Shown: positions 37,540 through 52,000 of the stretch, in pieces | Position numbering within the stretch: the stretch's first letter is position 1 | Layout of the letters: each line of letters opens with the position of its first letter | Assembly: GCA_005281725.1 (NCBI GenBank) | Contig: SSBO01000003.1 | Coordinates: 705,396-769,395, forward strand | Length of the DNA stretch: 64,000 bases | Reading direction: 5' to 3' | Source of the DNA: Wuchereria bancrofti | Taxonomy: Eukaryota; Nematoda; Chromadorea; Rhabditida; Onchocercidae | The notes under the pieces: model-generated | Seen by the model: only the letters and a program-made list of their open reading frames with translations | What the model was told of the DNA's origin: nothing | Databases searched by the model: none | Position numbers and translations under genes: made by a program

Positions 37540-40500
37540 TTACAATAAAGGTTGTTTATCATCAACTTTGGGTAATATTCCAGCATTCTGCTCCGCACCT
37601 TTTCTCTCTGTTCTAAATGTAACATAAGTATAAAGAATGCTTCCTATAATGCTGATATTGATACCGATAAAATTGTTCCATCCAAATAAGTAATCGCCTG
37701 ATGAGAACATTCCAACATAAGTTACAAGTAAGTTCTAAAATATAGAATTTTGTTTGAAGATGAAAAAAAAAAAAAAAAAGACAGAACTTGATATTAGATT
37801 CTGACAAATGATGTGACATAGAGTTAGCTGCAGAAGGCTTATTATCTCTTCATTCATGATGACAATCTGGAGATATCCTGGAGAGAAGAGGATATAGTTA
37901 CAATTCAGTCTGATAATGTTCAACAGCATACATATGTATATATTTTCATTTGTAGTTTTATCAATTTGTCGTATTCGTTAAATTCTGCATGTGTAAAGAG
38001 TACTTTTTTCATTTTATTTCATACTATGCAAACTTAATTTTTCAAAAAATTAAAATAAACCTCAATTTTTTGCTATTCATTAGTTATTTACTATGTTTCA
38101 TGATCAAAGGTGTGGTGTTTAATCGATTATTTCACATAACGATGATTCGTCATATTATACAAAACTACGAGATGGTTTTGAAAAATTTTATAATATGAAT
38201 AAATAAGTAAGTCATCACCGTGTAAAAAAACAAACTAAACGTTTTAGCAATTTGCACTTACCGCATGCATGTTTATTGATGAACGCAAGTAATCTAGTTA
38301 TCACCCATATTATTTTTGCAATGAAGGCGTATAGTAGTTCTCTTTCATAAAAATTCTCAATGCAAATTAGCTAAACATTACATTTTCCAATTGAAGTTTA
38401 CTTAGTAGCAAAAGATAAGCAACTCAAAGCGTTTGAAAAAGATTTTTGAGAAAATAACATGCACTCACTTTAATTGGACCAACACATGAAGTGGTAAGGG
38501 CACTATTGTGTTGTGTGCATAAAATAATCGAATAATTGAGTAAGAATCCGCAAACAAATGAAAACAATAAACAAACAGCTACCCATATAGTCATATTTCC
38601 AGCAATTATGTATTGATGCACCTAAAAAGCAGTCCATTATTTCAATTTCAGCATATGACACTTCAAAATTACCCTATCTGACACGCACTTCATTTTTTAA
38701 ATTCTTGTTTTCATGTAAGAAATTTTATAACAGAAAAAAAAAACAACTAATTTCGAGTGTTTCAAGAACAAAATATTTGATATTTGCTTTAAATTTTGTA
38801 AGTTAATTTGTAAGCTAGTCAGCAGAATATCATCCGAACCTAAATTTCAAATCATTGAGATTAACTGCAAGAAAAGAAAACGCAATTAACAGTAGCAAAA
38901 TAATAATGACAATAATAAATTAACAATAACAGTAGTGAAAAGGACAAAGAGAATGATGCGGTGATAATAAATAATAATTTTTTTACAATTATTTTATTTA
39001 TTTTTTAAATATTTTTTCATTACTATTTTTTTACCATCATAAATAATAATAACACTGATAATTTAATTAATTAATAATAATAATAAACAAATCCTGCTGT
39101 AAGAAAAAAAAACTAAGTCACTTTAAGCAGTTATTTTCAATACCTTTTCAAATTCTTGATTTAACCAGGCCAAAACAATCACAGGAAAAATCATAAACAA
39201 TGCATTGTAATATAAAAGGCCATATTTACCAAACTTCTGAAACTGTCTGATCTTCAAGTAAGTTAAAGCACAGAGAAAGACATAATATATGGAAATGTTT
39301 ATGTCAGAACATTAAAATCTAAAGTTATACCTTAGCATTAAGCTTTTGTTTTATATAAACAGTATTAGCGGCTGTACAAATGTTGTTGGTTAAAATCATC
39401 AAATATCCCCATATGTCAAATGTTAAATCAAACCTGTAAATTGGAAGAATAAATTTTTCGAATAAATTTTTCTGTAATGCTAATTTTGAACTATAGTAAC
39501 ACAGTAAAACTAAAAGTTAGTCCCAGTAAATTAGCGAAACTTTGGGTAACATAATGATATGAAAGACATGAATGAATGAATGAAATACTGACAAAGTAAT
39601 ATGTTTAAGGCACATGAAACTCAGCAAAATCTTGCGAAACGGTAATTGCATGAAGAATATTACTTTCTATAGATTCATCAAAGTTTTATTGCTATGAAAT
39701 TCCTTGGCAAGGTAATTAGTTCTAACTATATATATATATATATATAGGAATCTTCTGCTTCTCATTTTTTTTTCCTTGAAAGTGAACTTTTGATTACATT
39801 TACTCGCATAAGAATCAAAAGTCCTTCCTGCAATCATCAAAAAACACGAATGCAACAAAAAGATTTACATCGAATTTCATATTCTGCATCAAATAGTTAG
39901 AACTAATCACCTTGCCAAAAAACTTCATAGCAATAAAACTTCGATGAATCCATAGAAAGTAATATTCTTCAACATTTAATCCATATTTTAAATGAACCAA
40001 CGAACAATTTAATTGTCACTCTACAGTTATATTATATGGACATTGAAAAAATCAAATAAACTTACACAGCTGCAATCACAGAACCTAGAATCATTAGAGC
40101 AACCGAAATTTTCACCGCATACGATGCTTTCACCCTGTAAAGCTGAAAACGTTACGGCAATTTGGAAATGTTTCAAGCTTGAACTTTACATCTAATTATC
40201 ACAACAAATTTTAGAGAAAAAAAAGAATTTTTTGAAAAAACGTTGTTCAAAAATTTTTTTTGAAGGAAAACTTGAATTTGACTAAAAAACGATAGCTTTT
40301 TCCACTTGGATACTGACTGACTTCCAATTAAACTAATAATTAAAACTGAGCGCACCAGAAAACTCGTGCGATGGATGGTATTTTTGTGTGTGTAACCTCA
40401 CTAAATTAGATCTAAAAGCAAAATAAATAATCGTAGTTACAAATTTTAGACATTTCTGAATACAATGAAAAAGCTATGATGTAAAGATAAAGATAAGTAA

Positions 40501-41342
40501 GTAGAAACTAACCCAAGTATAAAATATTCTAGTACCATTGTCATCAAGATTGAAAATCTACGTAACACAGTGAACATCGGAAGACTGGAAATATTGATAC
40601 AATTTTACATGCAATTTGCTACTAAATGAAATTTACAAGTGAAAAATGAAAATATTCTAATTTACAAAACGAAAAACATACTTTATCCTCTGTGTACCAC
40701 CTAGTCCAGATATCAAATTCAGAACATAAAATATTGGTAGTGGAAAAATCTAGAAAAAAAATACAACCGAATAATACACAATTCAAAAACCATTATAACT
40801 GTCGTAATAAAATTTAAAGCATCCAATTCAATTCACAGAAACTTTTTTTTCTTTTTTAACAATTTATTTTTTAATAATTTATATTTTTTAATAATTTATT
40901 TTGTTGTCTTTAATAGTTCCGTGATACTGCACATGTGATTCAACTTACATTAAGCGGAACGGATGAATCAAATGCTGGAACTGAAACGAAATTGCAGAGA
41001 GCAGCAAACCACAAAACAATAATAGTTGCTACCATCTGTCCTAATCCAACAATTAGAAATGATGGAAATCTGAAACTGAGAAATACGTACAATTGGGTTA
41101 TTGATATGTAAGTGAAACGTTATAATACAAATTCGAAAAAATAAACACATACTGCAATTACTTGCCTACTTTTAATATAAATAAATAAACAAATAAATGT
41201 ACACATTTTTTTTTAAGGTTAAAGAAATGGGAACAAACCTGAAGTTAGTGAGCAGTATTTTATTGATAAAAACAACTAGCATCGAACACACAGCATAAGC
41301 TACCGCTGTACTAACACGAATTAAAAGCGGTGAATTTTCCAT
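37540..41342 (-). CDS. sqv-7: SLC35D / SQV-7-type nucleotide-sugar transporter
   Basis: This Golgi/ER multi-spanning antiporter family imports UDP-sugars (UDP-glucuronate, UDP-GalNAc and related) for glycan synthesis. In C. elegans SQV-7 serves chondroitin and heparan sulfate assembly. Nine phase-consistent exons are 41342-41239, 41069-40949, 40749-40682, 40584-40513, 40134-40066, 39433-39331, 39236-39144, 38621-38469 and 37734-37540, encoding 325 residues, the usual family length. Hydrophobic helices run through the whole protein. Diagnostic segments are VVFINKILLTNFRFPS, LPMFTVLRRFSILMT, NICTAANTVYIKQKL, FGKYGLLYYNALFMI, NSALTTSCVGPIKN and FSSGDYLFGWNNFIG, in the same order as human SLC35D1/D2. 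The tail is polar and Lys-rich and ends QPLL. The start is the first Met, close to the first helix. Substrate specificity cannot be read from sequence alone. Confidence 0.92.
38880..39090. repeat. AAT-rich microsatellite tracts
   Basis: Clusters of AATAAT, AATAACAGT and poly-T sequence lie in the intron between transporter exons 7 and 8. Non-coding. Confidence 0.6.
39651..39971. mobile_element. Snapback (inverted-repeat) element in a transporter intron
   Basis: The arms at 39651-39729 and 39893-39971 are 79 bp each and reverse complements, with about six mismatches by eye. They flank a 163-bp spacer that starts with a (TA)n run. The whole element lies inside the intron 39434-40065 and encodes no protein. 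Short ORFs across both arms (ending or starting with IAMKFFGKVISSNYL-like peptides) are mirror artefacts. It may be a MITE/foldback element or a local inverted duplication. Confidence 0.8.
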
Positions 41343-43020
41343 ATTTTGGTCGTCAACTATTTATTGCAATTCGTGATGCTTTCCCACAAATCTAAGTAGA
41401 TTTCAGTTCCACACAATTTTTAGAGTTGGTTAAATTAATTTCTTACAAGTTTTTCGCCTAATTCTTTTGACCAAATATAATTTATGCAAGATGCTCTATC
41501 TACAAAAAAGTTGTAATTATTACGATTTTATCCCATCGATAAAATATTGAATTCAACGAATTAAGCAGAAAAAAAAAACGCTAACAAAAAATCTTTCTTT
41601 AATTCTTTAATTAATTTTATAAAATGAAAAGTTATGTACCGATTAATTTGGAAGCAGTTCAGATTATGCAATATTCCTAGCACCATTCTTAGAGGATTTC
41701 TCTTTGTCTTAAACAGAAAAACTTTCAGCCATAAAAACTGTATGAAGTTTGTAAATTTATTTAAAAAATAAAGTCCTTTAGACGGATAATTTTGAAAGAA
41801 TGCCAAGTGTTAACATTTGTAGGAAAAAACCTCGAGCACATATTTTAATTTTCTGGAACACAGTACAGATTTTCAAATTATGGTAAACAAGTGTATAATT
41901 TGATACATAAAAACATAGGAAAATAACATGACGCAGTATTTTTAAAATACAACTGACCAAATCCGCAAAATAAATAGATTTATAAACGATGGAAAAACAA
42001 ATACACTAAAATACAATAAGGTATGTAAAAAGCACTATCACACAGTCAGGTAAAACTGAAATAAAAGAAAACTTGGGATAATAGCATTTGTTGAAACTGA
42101 AAGACTCGAAAATGCAAATGTTATACAATGAGAAAAACATAATTTCAAAATAAATAATCCAATCGAAAACTATTTAGATCAGAAAATCCAAGACCTTGAG
42201 TTTTTTACTTCTTAACTGGCACGTTGCATAGCAAGATTCTCTAAGTCAAACTAGTTGAGGAACTACTGAAATCATCACAGCAATTTTTAGTAAAATTTAG
42301 ACTACTTAGAATAGCTTGATAATTTGGAATTTACCTTGATAATTAAAATCTAAAAATAATCTAAGAAAACCTTAATAAGAATATTTTTTATAATTTCAAC
42401 GAAAAGAATAAAACAAGTTTACGGAAATAGCTGCTAAACTTTCATATGTGATACTGGATCGATATTGTCAAACTTTTAGAAAAGTACTATAAATTGGCTA
42501 AATTAACATACCACAAAAAGATATTGTCTGAATATATGTATTTTCAACAGTTGCCACAAGAACTTCAGAGCAGTAACAATGTAAAACGAAAACAATGATA
42601 CTTCATTTCCTTCAGTCGACGCATATGGCTAAAATGCTATTTAAAATAGCTGTTCCTAAAACAGTAAATAGTTTTGCAGTATATAAGGGAGAATGACTAC
42701 ATTCAGTAAAAAGGTATACCCCTTCAAATAATATTTAACTGTTATAGAATCGATCATTCTTATAAACAGTCTAATTCAGTTACTTTCCAAATGTAGATTA
42801 GGATGTAGAAAGCAAAATCAGAAAGCTTTAAAGTTATAATCGCTCTAGCTGGCAGAATGATCTGACATTTTTTCTTTTCAGTCTTTAAAACACGACTGAA
42901 GATGCACATTACAATTAAACGTCTCAAAGTAATACCTGAACCAAACAAGGAAACAAAAACACAAAAAAGAAAACGAGATGGAAATATTCCAGATGGATAT
43001 TTCAGTGACAAAGTCTGAAG
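41343..43020. other. Intergenic region
   Basis: This is the upstream flank of the transporter and the downstream flank of the DENND5 gene, both on the minus strand. Only short AT-rich ORFs are seen, none with splice or family support. The genes are about 1.7 kb apart, so an operon is unlikely. Confidence 0.55.
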
Positions 43021-46000
43021 TCACTCTATACCATATGTGAGTGACTTTTCCAGGACAAATTGGAATTCATTAAGTGAACTAATCAATTTTGATAAGTAGT
43101 TTAAATAATGCGGTGTTCGCAAAAAAGATGGCTCTTCGTACATCTGCGACGTTATCGGAGTCCAAGCCATCAACGGCAACAATCCCGACAATATATGATC
43201 TCTGAAAAAACTTGTAAATTATTTCCAAGCTTTACTTTTATGCAGCCTCTTTAGTGAAAAAGAAAGTTACATGGTCAGTTTTCTGATTGTAAAAGACTGG
43301 AAACGATTATTAGAAGTAGTCATTTACCGAACAGCAATTAGAATGAATAGCTGGAATTTGCCATCTTTTCCCAGAAAAGTATTAGACGAAATGCGGCGAA
43401 CAAGGCGGCATGCTTGAATGATAAGAGAACGTTGCTCCTGAGTCAGCTTTTTTGCGTCTTCCATATGTACTAAATCCCAAAACCAGATGCAAACCTTCTC
43501 TGAAACAATAATAAATTAAAAGATATAGCACAGTATTCAAGACCATATCATCAAGATGCTACTTAAACCAAGATGCAAAATGAATTTGTTTAGTAAAGTG
43601 CAATAACCTAAAATGACTAGTAGAAAGGCTAACTAACTTTCGCTTTCGTCGAATAACAAATGTTTTGAAGATGTAAACTAGAAAAATTTCTAAAATCTGA
43701 AATTCGTCTGAAATTTTATTATAATTCCATCACATTTACCAATGTAATCCCATGGGTAATATGAACGAAAAAGACGAGATGACCAAATAGAATCCTGACG
43801 GCCATACATGAAAACAACAACCATCACGCTTACGAAGCCCTTCCCTGGCGCGCAAAGTAGCTGTGTCAATTCGCCACGACTACGACCTTCCGTATTAATG
43901 TAGAAGTACTTCACTAAGGCATTCACTGCTTCTCCAAGCTGCTGTTGAATTTCTATCAAATGTGCACCTACAAAGTCATACATTTTCGCATCTAGAAATA
44001 AAGTGAATTTTGAATCTTTTTGCAATTATTTTCATGGATTCAAAGCTTTCTTTAATTACATCAGAAAAATTTCTGACATTTATAGCCTCTATCAAGACTC
44101 ATTTTGTAGTCCATCCATAAAATAAACAGTTGACTTCCAGTTTCCATATATTTGCAAACTGCTACAACAATAATGCGAGCTTTGAAAAATGAGAGCTTCT
44201 TTAAAATGTTACTTGATGATTTATGATTTGATGTTTCAGATCGGCTGGTACTTGGTGATCGGGACCTAGGAGGAGTTCGACTTTTTGAACTAGCTTTAAT
44301 AATACGTTCAGCAGAATATTCTTCGATTAGTACCTCGTTAGGAGCAATCTAAAACCAAAAAATTCAGCAAATTCAACTGATAAAAATTTGTCTGATGCTA
44401 AATTCTTATTGTTTTGATAAAAGGTATTTGTGACAGTAAGCAAAACTAAATTTCAAACCTTACAGTTCAAATCCGGCTACTTTAATTTAAAATTCTCAAT
44501 TAATCGTTCGAATTAAAAATAATTATAACTTCTAATGGCTACATTCATTGACAAAGCACTTTCAATGACAAATATACCTGTGGTTCTTTTTCGGCAACAA
44601 GCAATCTCTCCAGAGAGCCATCATCAATTCCTTTACCGAACCAACGACCACAGTTAAAACGATAACTTTGCCCTGTTATTTCATTTCGTACCAATATCTA
44701 TAATGAAATTTACACACATAAACAAATTTCATGAAAAACACATCTTCTGGAAATTCTTAATGTAGTCAGATGCAAAAGAAAACTACAAAGATATCTGTCA
44801 CGTCATCTTTTTTTTGAAAATTGCAAAAAAAAAAATGTCACTAACATAATCAAGAAACCACTTCGGAGATGCCCCATTAGAAACATTTAAATTACCATGT
44901 CCAATTCTTAACGTTGACAGTATGCCAAGATTTTTATGCTGAAAAATTTTGCGATAAGCTTTTTTCAGTGAAGGATGATATAAGCATTAAAAACATTTAG
45001 TTTACAAGTAAAATGATTAGAACTAAATGAAATTTGAACCATGTAACATTTATCGTCAAATTTCATCCAATTTGAAAAGTCGAAAATACGATACCATTCA
45101 AAATAGAACTTTTCCTATCCATAATATCAAAAATAACCATGTATGGCTTACATCGAATGTGAAATCGAATATGCCCTGTTTTAGTTCGATTGGAGTCGTT
45201 GAGCACAACGAACCCGTGATAATCACCCATACAGGCCATGAAATAACTGGACGTGAATTTCGACTAACCAACAAAACATGGTACTGCATTTCTGAAATAA
45301 CGAAATAAAATAAGAAAATATTGTATGAACAACATTCCAAAACTGATGATGGTACTACGCAAGTCGTAATATTTTTTCTTTTGGGCATTAATTTTCGCCT
45401 AATGACATGAGTCTACAAAGATACCATTCAAAATATAACTAAACAAAAAATCCAGATAAAATCCAGGCTAAAAATAATATGAAATGCGTTCCAAGACCAT
45501 CAGGAGTTTAAAAAATCAGCAGGAGAGTTAGTAGCTTATCGCTATTCGATTACTGCTGTTATTCGAATAAAACAATCAAGATGATTTTTGGAGCTCCTAG
45601 AACATTCGGCAATCACGTAATCTTCCTAATAATTAAAGCTGACCCAAAATCTTCATTAAATTTATAGTATCTATAAATGCATACGAGTCCTAAAAAAACA
45701 GTGAAAGTATGAGCAAATGACTTGTTTTCTTGAAAGAGTTGGTAAAACAGTTAAATTCAGCTGCATTTAGTGATAACACATGATATAAGAATTGCTCCTT
45801 TTCGTCGTCGCACCGTAAAAAGGCATATCGTTTATATAGTTGCCTAAAAACAAACTCATTACAACTGAATCAGAATTAGTAATTCCTCAATGAAATTCCT
45901 TCTACGTAAAAACATTTCCACTACTCCGTTTCGTCAATTTAATAATTACTTTAACAGCAAAGCAGAATTCTGATTTTTAGAGATAAAATGGATTTTTATT

Positions 46001-49000
46001 ATAAAATAACTGACCTAAACAAGATCGAAAACGTCACATGTCATTTGTATTTTATAAACAATTCATTTTCGTCAGTCAACAAGAATATAGCAACAAGTGT
46101 CTTATAGACAACGATAGTAGTAAATCGCTAACAAATATGAATAATTATAAGTGACTAATTATAAGTGAGTCAAACTAACTGTAAGAGATGCGTGTTGCCA
46201 AGAATGGTTTTGAGATGTTTATGAAGAAGTTTTCTTTCTAAAGCTAGGCGAACAAATGCCCGCGCATAACCTATATCAGTTTTGATATCAGTCATCCGTA
46301 AAACATTCCTGAAATATCGGTCAGTAATCTATTTTCTTTTTAAAACAAAAAAAGACCCCATCAAAACTGCTATTATTGCATTTAATGCTTTTTATTGATT
46401 CACATTTTTTCAAAGATTCTAACATACTTCAAATCATAAGCAATATGCATAGGAAGTGGTGTAAAAAACTGTCGAATATCAGGACTACCAGTTCTCGAAC
46501 TACTCCTTTTACGTGATGAATCAATTACATTTTCATCCAAATTATTTCCAGCTGTAGCCCAGTATGGAGCAAAATCTAAAAAATATACCATTTTGACCAG
46601 CTCTATGATATTTAAGAAATAAAACATTAATAAGCAGAGGGAATATTATATCTCACAAAGCACAAATTTTAAAAAATTTAAAATTCAGAAATAGAACAAA
46701 CCTTGAGTTTAACAAACCTATGTACCTTAGCTTTTTACCTTTGTCAAAGTAACAATAAATATACACGTGAAAAAATTTGAGAGTGAAATATTACTCTTTT
46801 TTTTTTTACCAACAAATAACAGTACTATTAGAGATGAGTAAAATGAGCAAACGAAGTTCCACTTTAAACCAGTAAAATAAATATCAAGAATGCAGAAAAA
46901 GTTTAACTTGTAAAGTAACTGAAATGGCTACGAGCCATCATTTGTTAGAAGAAAAAGCTTCTACGAGAATTAGATCTTTCCTAAGCAATTTTATAGAATG
47001 TAATCTAACATACAAAGAAGATATACCAATGATTTTAGATAACTCTTCGCCAAATACAGTATAATTAGAGGGAAGTAAAACATGCAAACAGTGAGGATGA
47101 ACAGACATATTCGTCTTGCAACACACTTCCTTTTGCAGCAATGCAACAAATGCAAAAAAAGCACATGACAAAAAAGAAAAGAACTCGCTACTTTAAAAAG
47201 ATGTTGTTTGGTCTCTAAATGTAATGAATCATTTGAAGATAATGAATTGAGGAACAGTCTGGATGAACTATCCTAAAACAAAAATAAACATTCACGAATT
47301 TGTTATCGACTGCTACAATCAAGTATGGATTTACTCTTCAACAATCATTATTTGGTCTCTAAAATTTAAGGTACAAAGTATGAATATTAATTTTATAAAT
47401 TAAGCTCAACTAATTAAATTTAGTTTGGTAATGCGCAAAGTTACGAACCGAAAAGCTATGTTCATAAGTAATGTTATCCTAAATTGTCTCATTTGAAAGT
47501 GAACACTAGTTATATAACCTTTCAAGTACTATGATGATAAAAATTGCTGATAGCAAGCTGCTGATAAGCAGATAGATTCAACATTTGATCATATGAATCT
47601 CTATCTGGCGTACAGCTTACGTAAAGTCCATTATTATTCACAAAAAATAGCCAACTCAAGTTCCTGATTTAAAAGTAGCTATTGTTAAATAAATGATATT
47701 TGTCAGTGTTGAAAAATACTGCGTGAAGTATGTGTTAGTAAGGAACATTAGCAATTAGCATTAATTGCAATCGTTAAGAGTTATTAACATAACAACACAG
47801 TAATATTTTGTGGGAATAGCCTTATTTTAATTGGGTTAAAACCGAAGACATCGTTTGACTGCAAATTTAACTGCAAACAAATCGGAACTATGCCAAACTT
47901 GATATCATTCAAAATCTTACCACCAAAAGAATTTGCTCTATGCAAAATAGCCCCCTTCCGCGACATTTTCTGCGGTGATCTGGAGCGTCCAGAAACAACC
48001 AAACATGATGGTCGTGCTGTTCGAGATGGCGATTTCCAGTTCGAATATTCCATGTTGCTGTTCACACTTGAACTTAGCTTATCACAGATGAAATTAGCAG
48101 CACGAAGAATTGGAAGAGACCAACCAGGTGTATGAGGATCATCAGTACATTGCTGACGAAAGCTTCGTGCAAGCTCGTTAATTGTATCCTCATCCATAGC
48201 ACTTATCAATGTCTTTTCTTCCTTCATGTATTCTTGTTCGTTGTATGGCTCATGCTCTATCTCAACTACACCTAGAATTGACTGAATAGACACAATGAAA
48301 ATGGAGTTTCCAAAAATGAATCTTGGAATTCTACTTCATAAAATTCTCTATCACTTTTACTGAAGTTCGGCAATGGCTCAATTAGAAGAACACTGTTAAA
48401 ACCTAATGGAAAAAAAAAAACAATATAGAAGCGTTTAAAGAATCTGGAAACAAAAGATAATCCGATACACCACCAATGATAAATGATAAATGAATAATGA
48501 ATTGATAGAATAGATCTACTTCAAACTATATAGAGATATATATCAATAAATAATTTCAACGCTTCCAGCCTTTGTTATCTCTCCCGAAAATCTATCCGAA
48601 TATATACAAAAAAAGTTAGACCAAATGAAAAGATGTACAGATAGAATAAAGTGAGCAAAAGCATTTGCAGACATTACAAACATTTAATATGAATTTCAGT
48701 AGAATAAAAAAAATACTTAAAAATCAAAATAACAAACGCGTCATCACTATTACTTAAAGCATTATTTTAACAACGAAAGCACATTCACGTTGCACACCTC
48801 AGTACCATAATGAGCAAGTAAAAGGAGCACGAAAGCTTCATTCACGAAACAGATAATACAAAATGTTGCTTACGCTCAAAGTGACGACGGAATAACAGCC
48901 ATGTAAATGCTGTAAACTGCTTTCAGTTGACTCAAATTTTCGCTCCATATTATTATTTGTCTAATTTTTGCATATATTTATCCTACTTATCAAATTTCTA

Positions 49001-52000
49001 TGAAATATAAAATCGCTTATTGTATGACTATCAAGTATTGTTTCCAACAAAGGATTAATAATGTAGTAGAATAAAATAAATTCTTATTTCAAACCATACT
49101 ACGGAAACAGCTCGTCCCAAAAATAACTTCGTACACCTTCATCTCTGATAAAATACCTGGAGTTAGTGCTGAATTTCTCCGTGTAGGACCACGAGACAAT
49201 ATTCCCAACTTCTCAATTTCTTGATGATGTAAAATATGAGCCCATAAGGATGATTTGCCCTAAACGGCAATTTTACAAAAAATTGCTAAACATATCATTA
49301 ATTTCTTCAAATATGTTTTGAAAATATATTAGAAAAGCTCTTTCAGAATAGCAAAATTGATTATAATTGAAAAATGTAATATATCCCAATTTTCCGTTTT
49401 CGGTTAAAAAATCTTCAACAACGAATTTTTTCCGCCATATGTGACGTGAAGCATGTGAAAAAAGAAACATATCAAAAAATTAATTAACTTTCAAACTGGA
49501 TATTACTCCATCAATATTTATTAAGAAGTGATAAAACTCTGCTTACTTAAATCATAAGTTTTTTATAGATAGCAGATATATATTATTTAGTTTACTAGAA
49601 ATCATAAATGAAAGGAAACCCTCAAAGGTCACAGTTTTACTTTTATTTTTTTTTTTACTTTTTATCTGGTAGAGAAATTTACAGTCCACTCATTACGAAA
49701 CGAAGTTACCTGTTTCTTTATTGAACCGTGGGCCCAGATTCGTTCCAATAAATCACAAAATGAAGCAACTAAAGTATTCTCTTCAAGACCGTTCACAATA
49801 GCGTCACTGTGTCCAAGCTGCAGTGCTTCCCTACCCATTTTTTCCACAAGCATTCGCTTTGTTTTACCTAAAACAATAAATTAATCTAGATTTATGCAAA
49901 ATAGAATTTAATGTTTATTTTACACATATTTCTTACTAATATATCCAGAATATGGCAATATTAAAGTGGTGTAACAGAATGCTTACTTTTAGTTTCTTTC
50001 AACAACTGTTCAACAAATTTCCAGTTCTGATGTGCTATTTGCTTTGGTGTATCCGATTTATATGAGTTCTGTTTATTTGATGTGTTACCATCCACAACAA
50101 TACTCTGCAATAAAATTAACCTTGAAGTAACAGAAATATAGAATGATTTCAGGAACACAAATTCATAGAAAGAACTTCGAAAGGCTAACCTCTAACAACT
50201 TTGGCCGTAACCTTCTGTGGCGTTGTTTCCACGGCGATGGCGCTGGACTTCGCACAAAAGAACCTTCCAAAACAGTTTCATTAAGTTCCGGAAACGTTCC
50301 ATTGTATGCTTTTGCTGATGTACCAGGAAGTTCATGTGGTAGAGGAACAATGTAATCAAGTGCTTCTTCACGTTTTGTTATCGTTTCTTCTGCAGAAAAG
50401 TTCCCAAATAATAATGGAAATTTTAAATTTTAGTGAAGTTATTAGTTATCGTTTTAATTTTATAATGATTCCAGTCCCGTTTTTATTTTTATTACTCCCA
50501 ATTTTACCATGTTTTACTTGGATGAAGCTAGTTCAAAGATTGTTTTCTAATTTATCCTACGATACTGTGAAAACATATGGCACAAATATCTTAAGAATTC
50601 AAAAAGAAAGCAACTGCTTGGGACTATTCCTTGCCATCTATTACAGATAAGTATTGGATAGTGATTTATTAAGAAAACAGATGCATATTTGGAAGCAGAA
50701 AAAATGATAACTTCTTGACAGTAAGCAGAAAAATTATTCAATAATTTAAGTTTATACAATTCAATTCAAATGATTTATTCAGTAAAACCTGAATCGAAGG
50801 ATGGTGGAGCCTTCTCATAAGTAGGAGTACGCACCATCTGAAGACCATACTTCGTACGTAATGTCTGTATTCGAGAATCGAAAATTACGAGGTTTTCGTC
50901 TGCTGTTGCTTCCCACTGCGAAACAATTTTCGCGTCAATGAATGAAGTGAACATCTGAAAAACATCAAACTTTATGCATATTAAAATCATCATATTTTAA
51001 CAGTTAAGCCGCCAAAGAATTTTCAGTGGAAAAAAAAAATAAAGTGGAAAAAGATAAATAAATTATGGAAAACAAGGAAAAGATGAAATAAATTAACAAA
51101 GAAAAGATGAAATAAATTAACAAGGAAAAGATGAAATAAATTATCATACCTGTGTTTCTAAAAATGCAGCCAAAAATGGTAGGTTTTTACTTGGCTGGTC
51201 GGAAAGGAAAGCTGCTTTGTCAAAATTAGTAACCGATTCTCGACTAGCAAAATATGTTTCAAGATCCTGGCATGCAGAATTGATAACAAAATGTTCATAG
51301 GAGTAAAGAAGCCATGCAAATCGATTGATAAACACTTCACGGAGAGCATTATTTATTTTCATATCCTGAAAGTATTCTACCAAGCCTTACTATTATTAAT
51401 AAAAAAAGATTAAGATTAAATAATACAACACTTCTCCAACAAGCAAAATTAACCTTGTATTGCAACTGAAAATATGTATCGTTAATCGGATACTATTTAG
51501 AACATTTCAGTATTTTTGTTATTAACAAAAAACGAAAATTCTGAGATTTCAGATTACTTTACTGCAAGATAACGAGAGAAATTTATAACATTTACCTTAA
51601 AATATTCTCGACATACAGGCGAATTTGTATACAAATCATTGGACTGCAACTCTTTCTGAATATTTTCAAACGGTATGGTAACGCCTGCACGATGTGCAAT
51701 TGCAGTAACCCTGAAAATATCAAATAAAACGTTTCATAATGAGAAGAAAAAAATGACCTAGACATCAACGTAAAGGTAATAAGCTAGAGTCTTAAAAATA
51801 AACAAGCAGTGAAAACAATTACCTAGCTAAAACTTCACTCTGTTTTAGGACATCATCAAAAGGCAATGGAGCAAGATCCTTTCTTGACACTATTCGCCTG
51901 AAAGAATTATCTTCCTCCAGCATATCTGATAATGTTTCACCGTCAAATGAACGGGACATGCGTTTCTTATACCAACCATCTTTTTCTGTGATAACAGTCT

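Noticed and set aside
39667..40000. Two overlapping minus-strand ORFs with similar peptides
   Set aside because: They arise from the two arms of the intronic snapback, and one overlaps no exon of the transporter.
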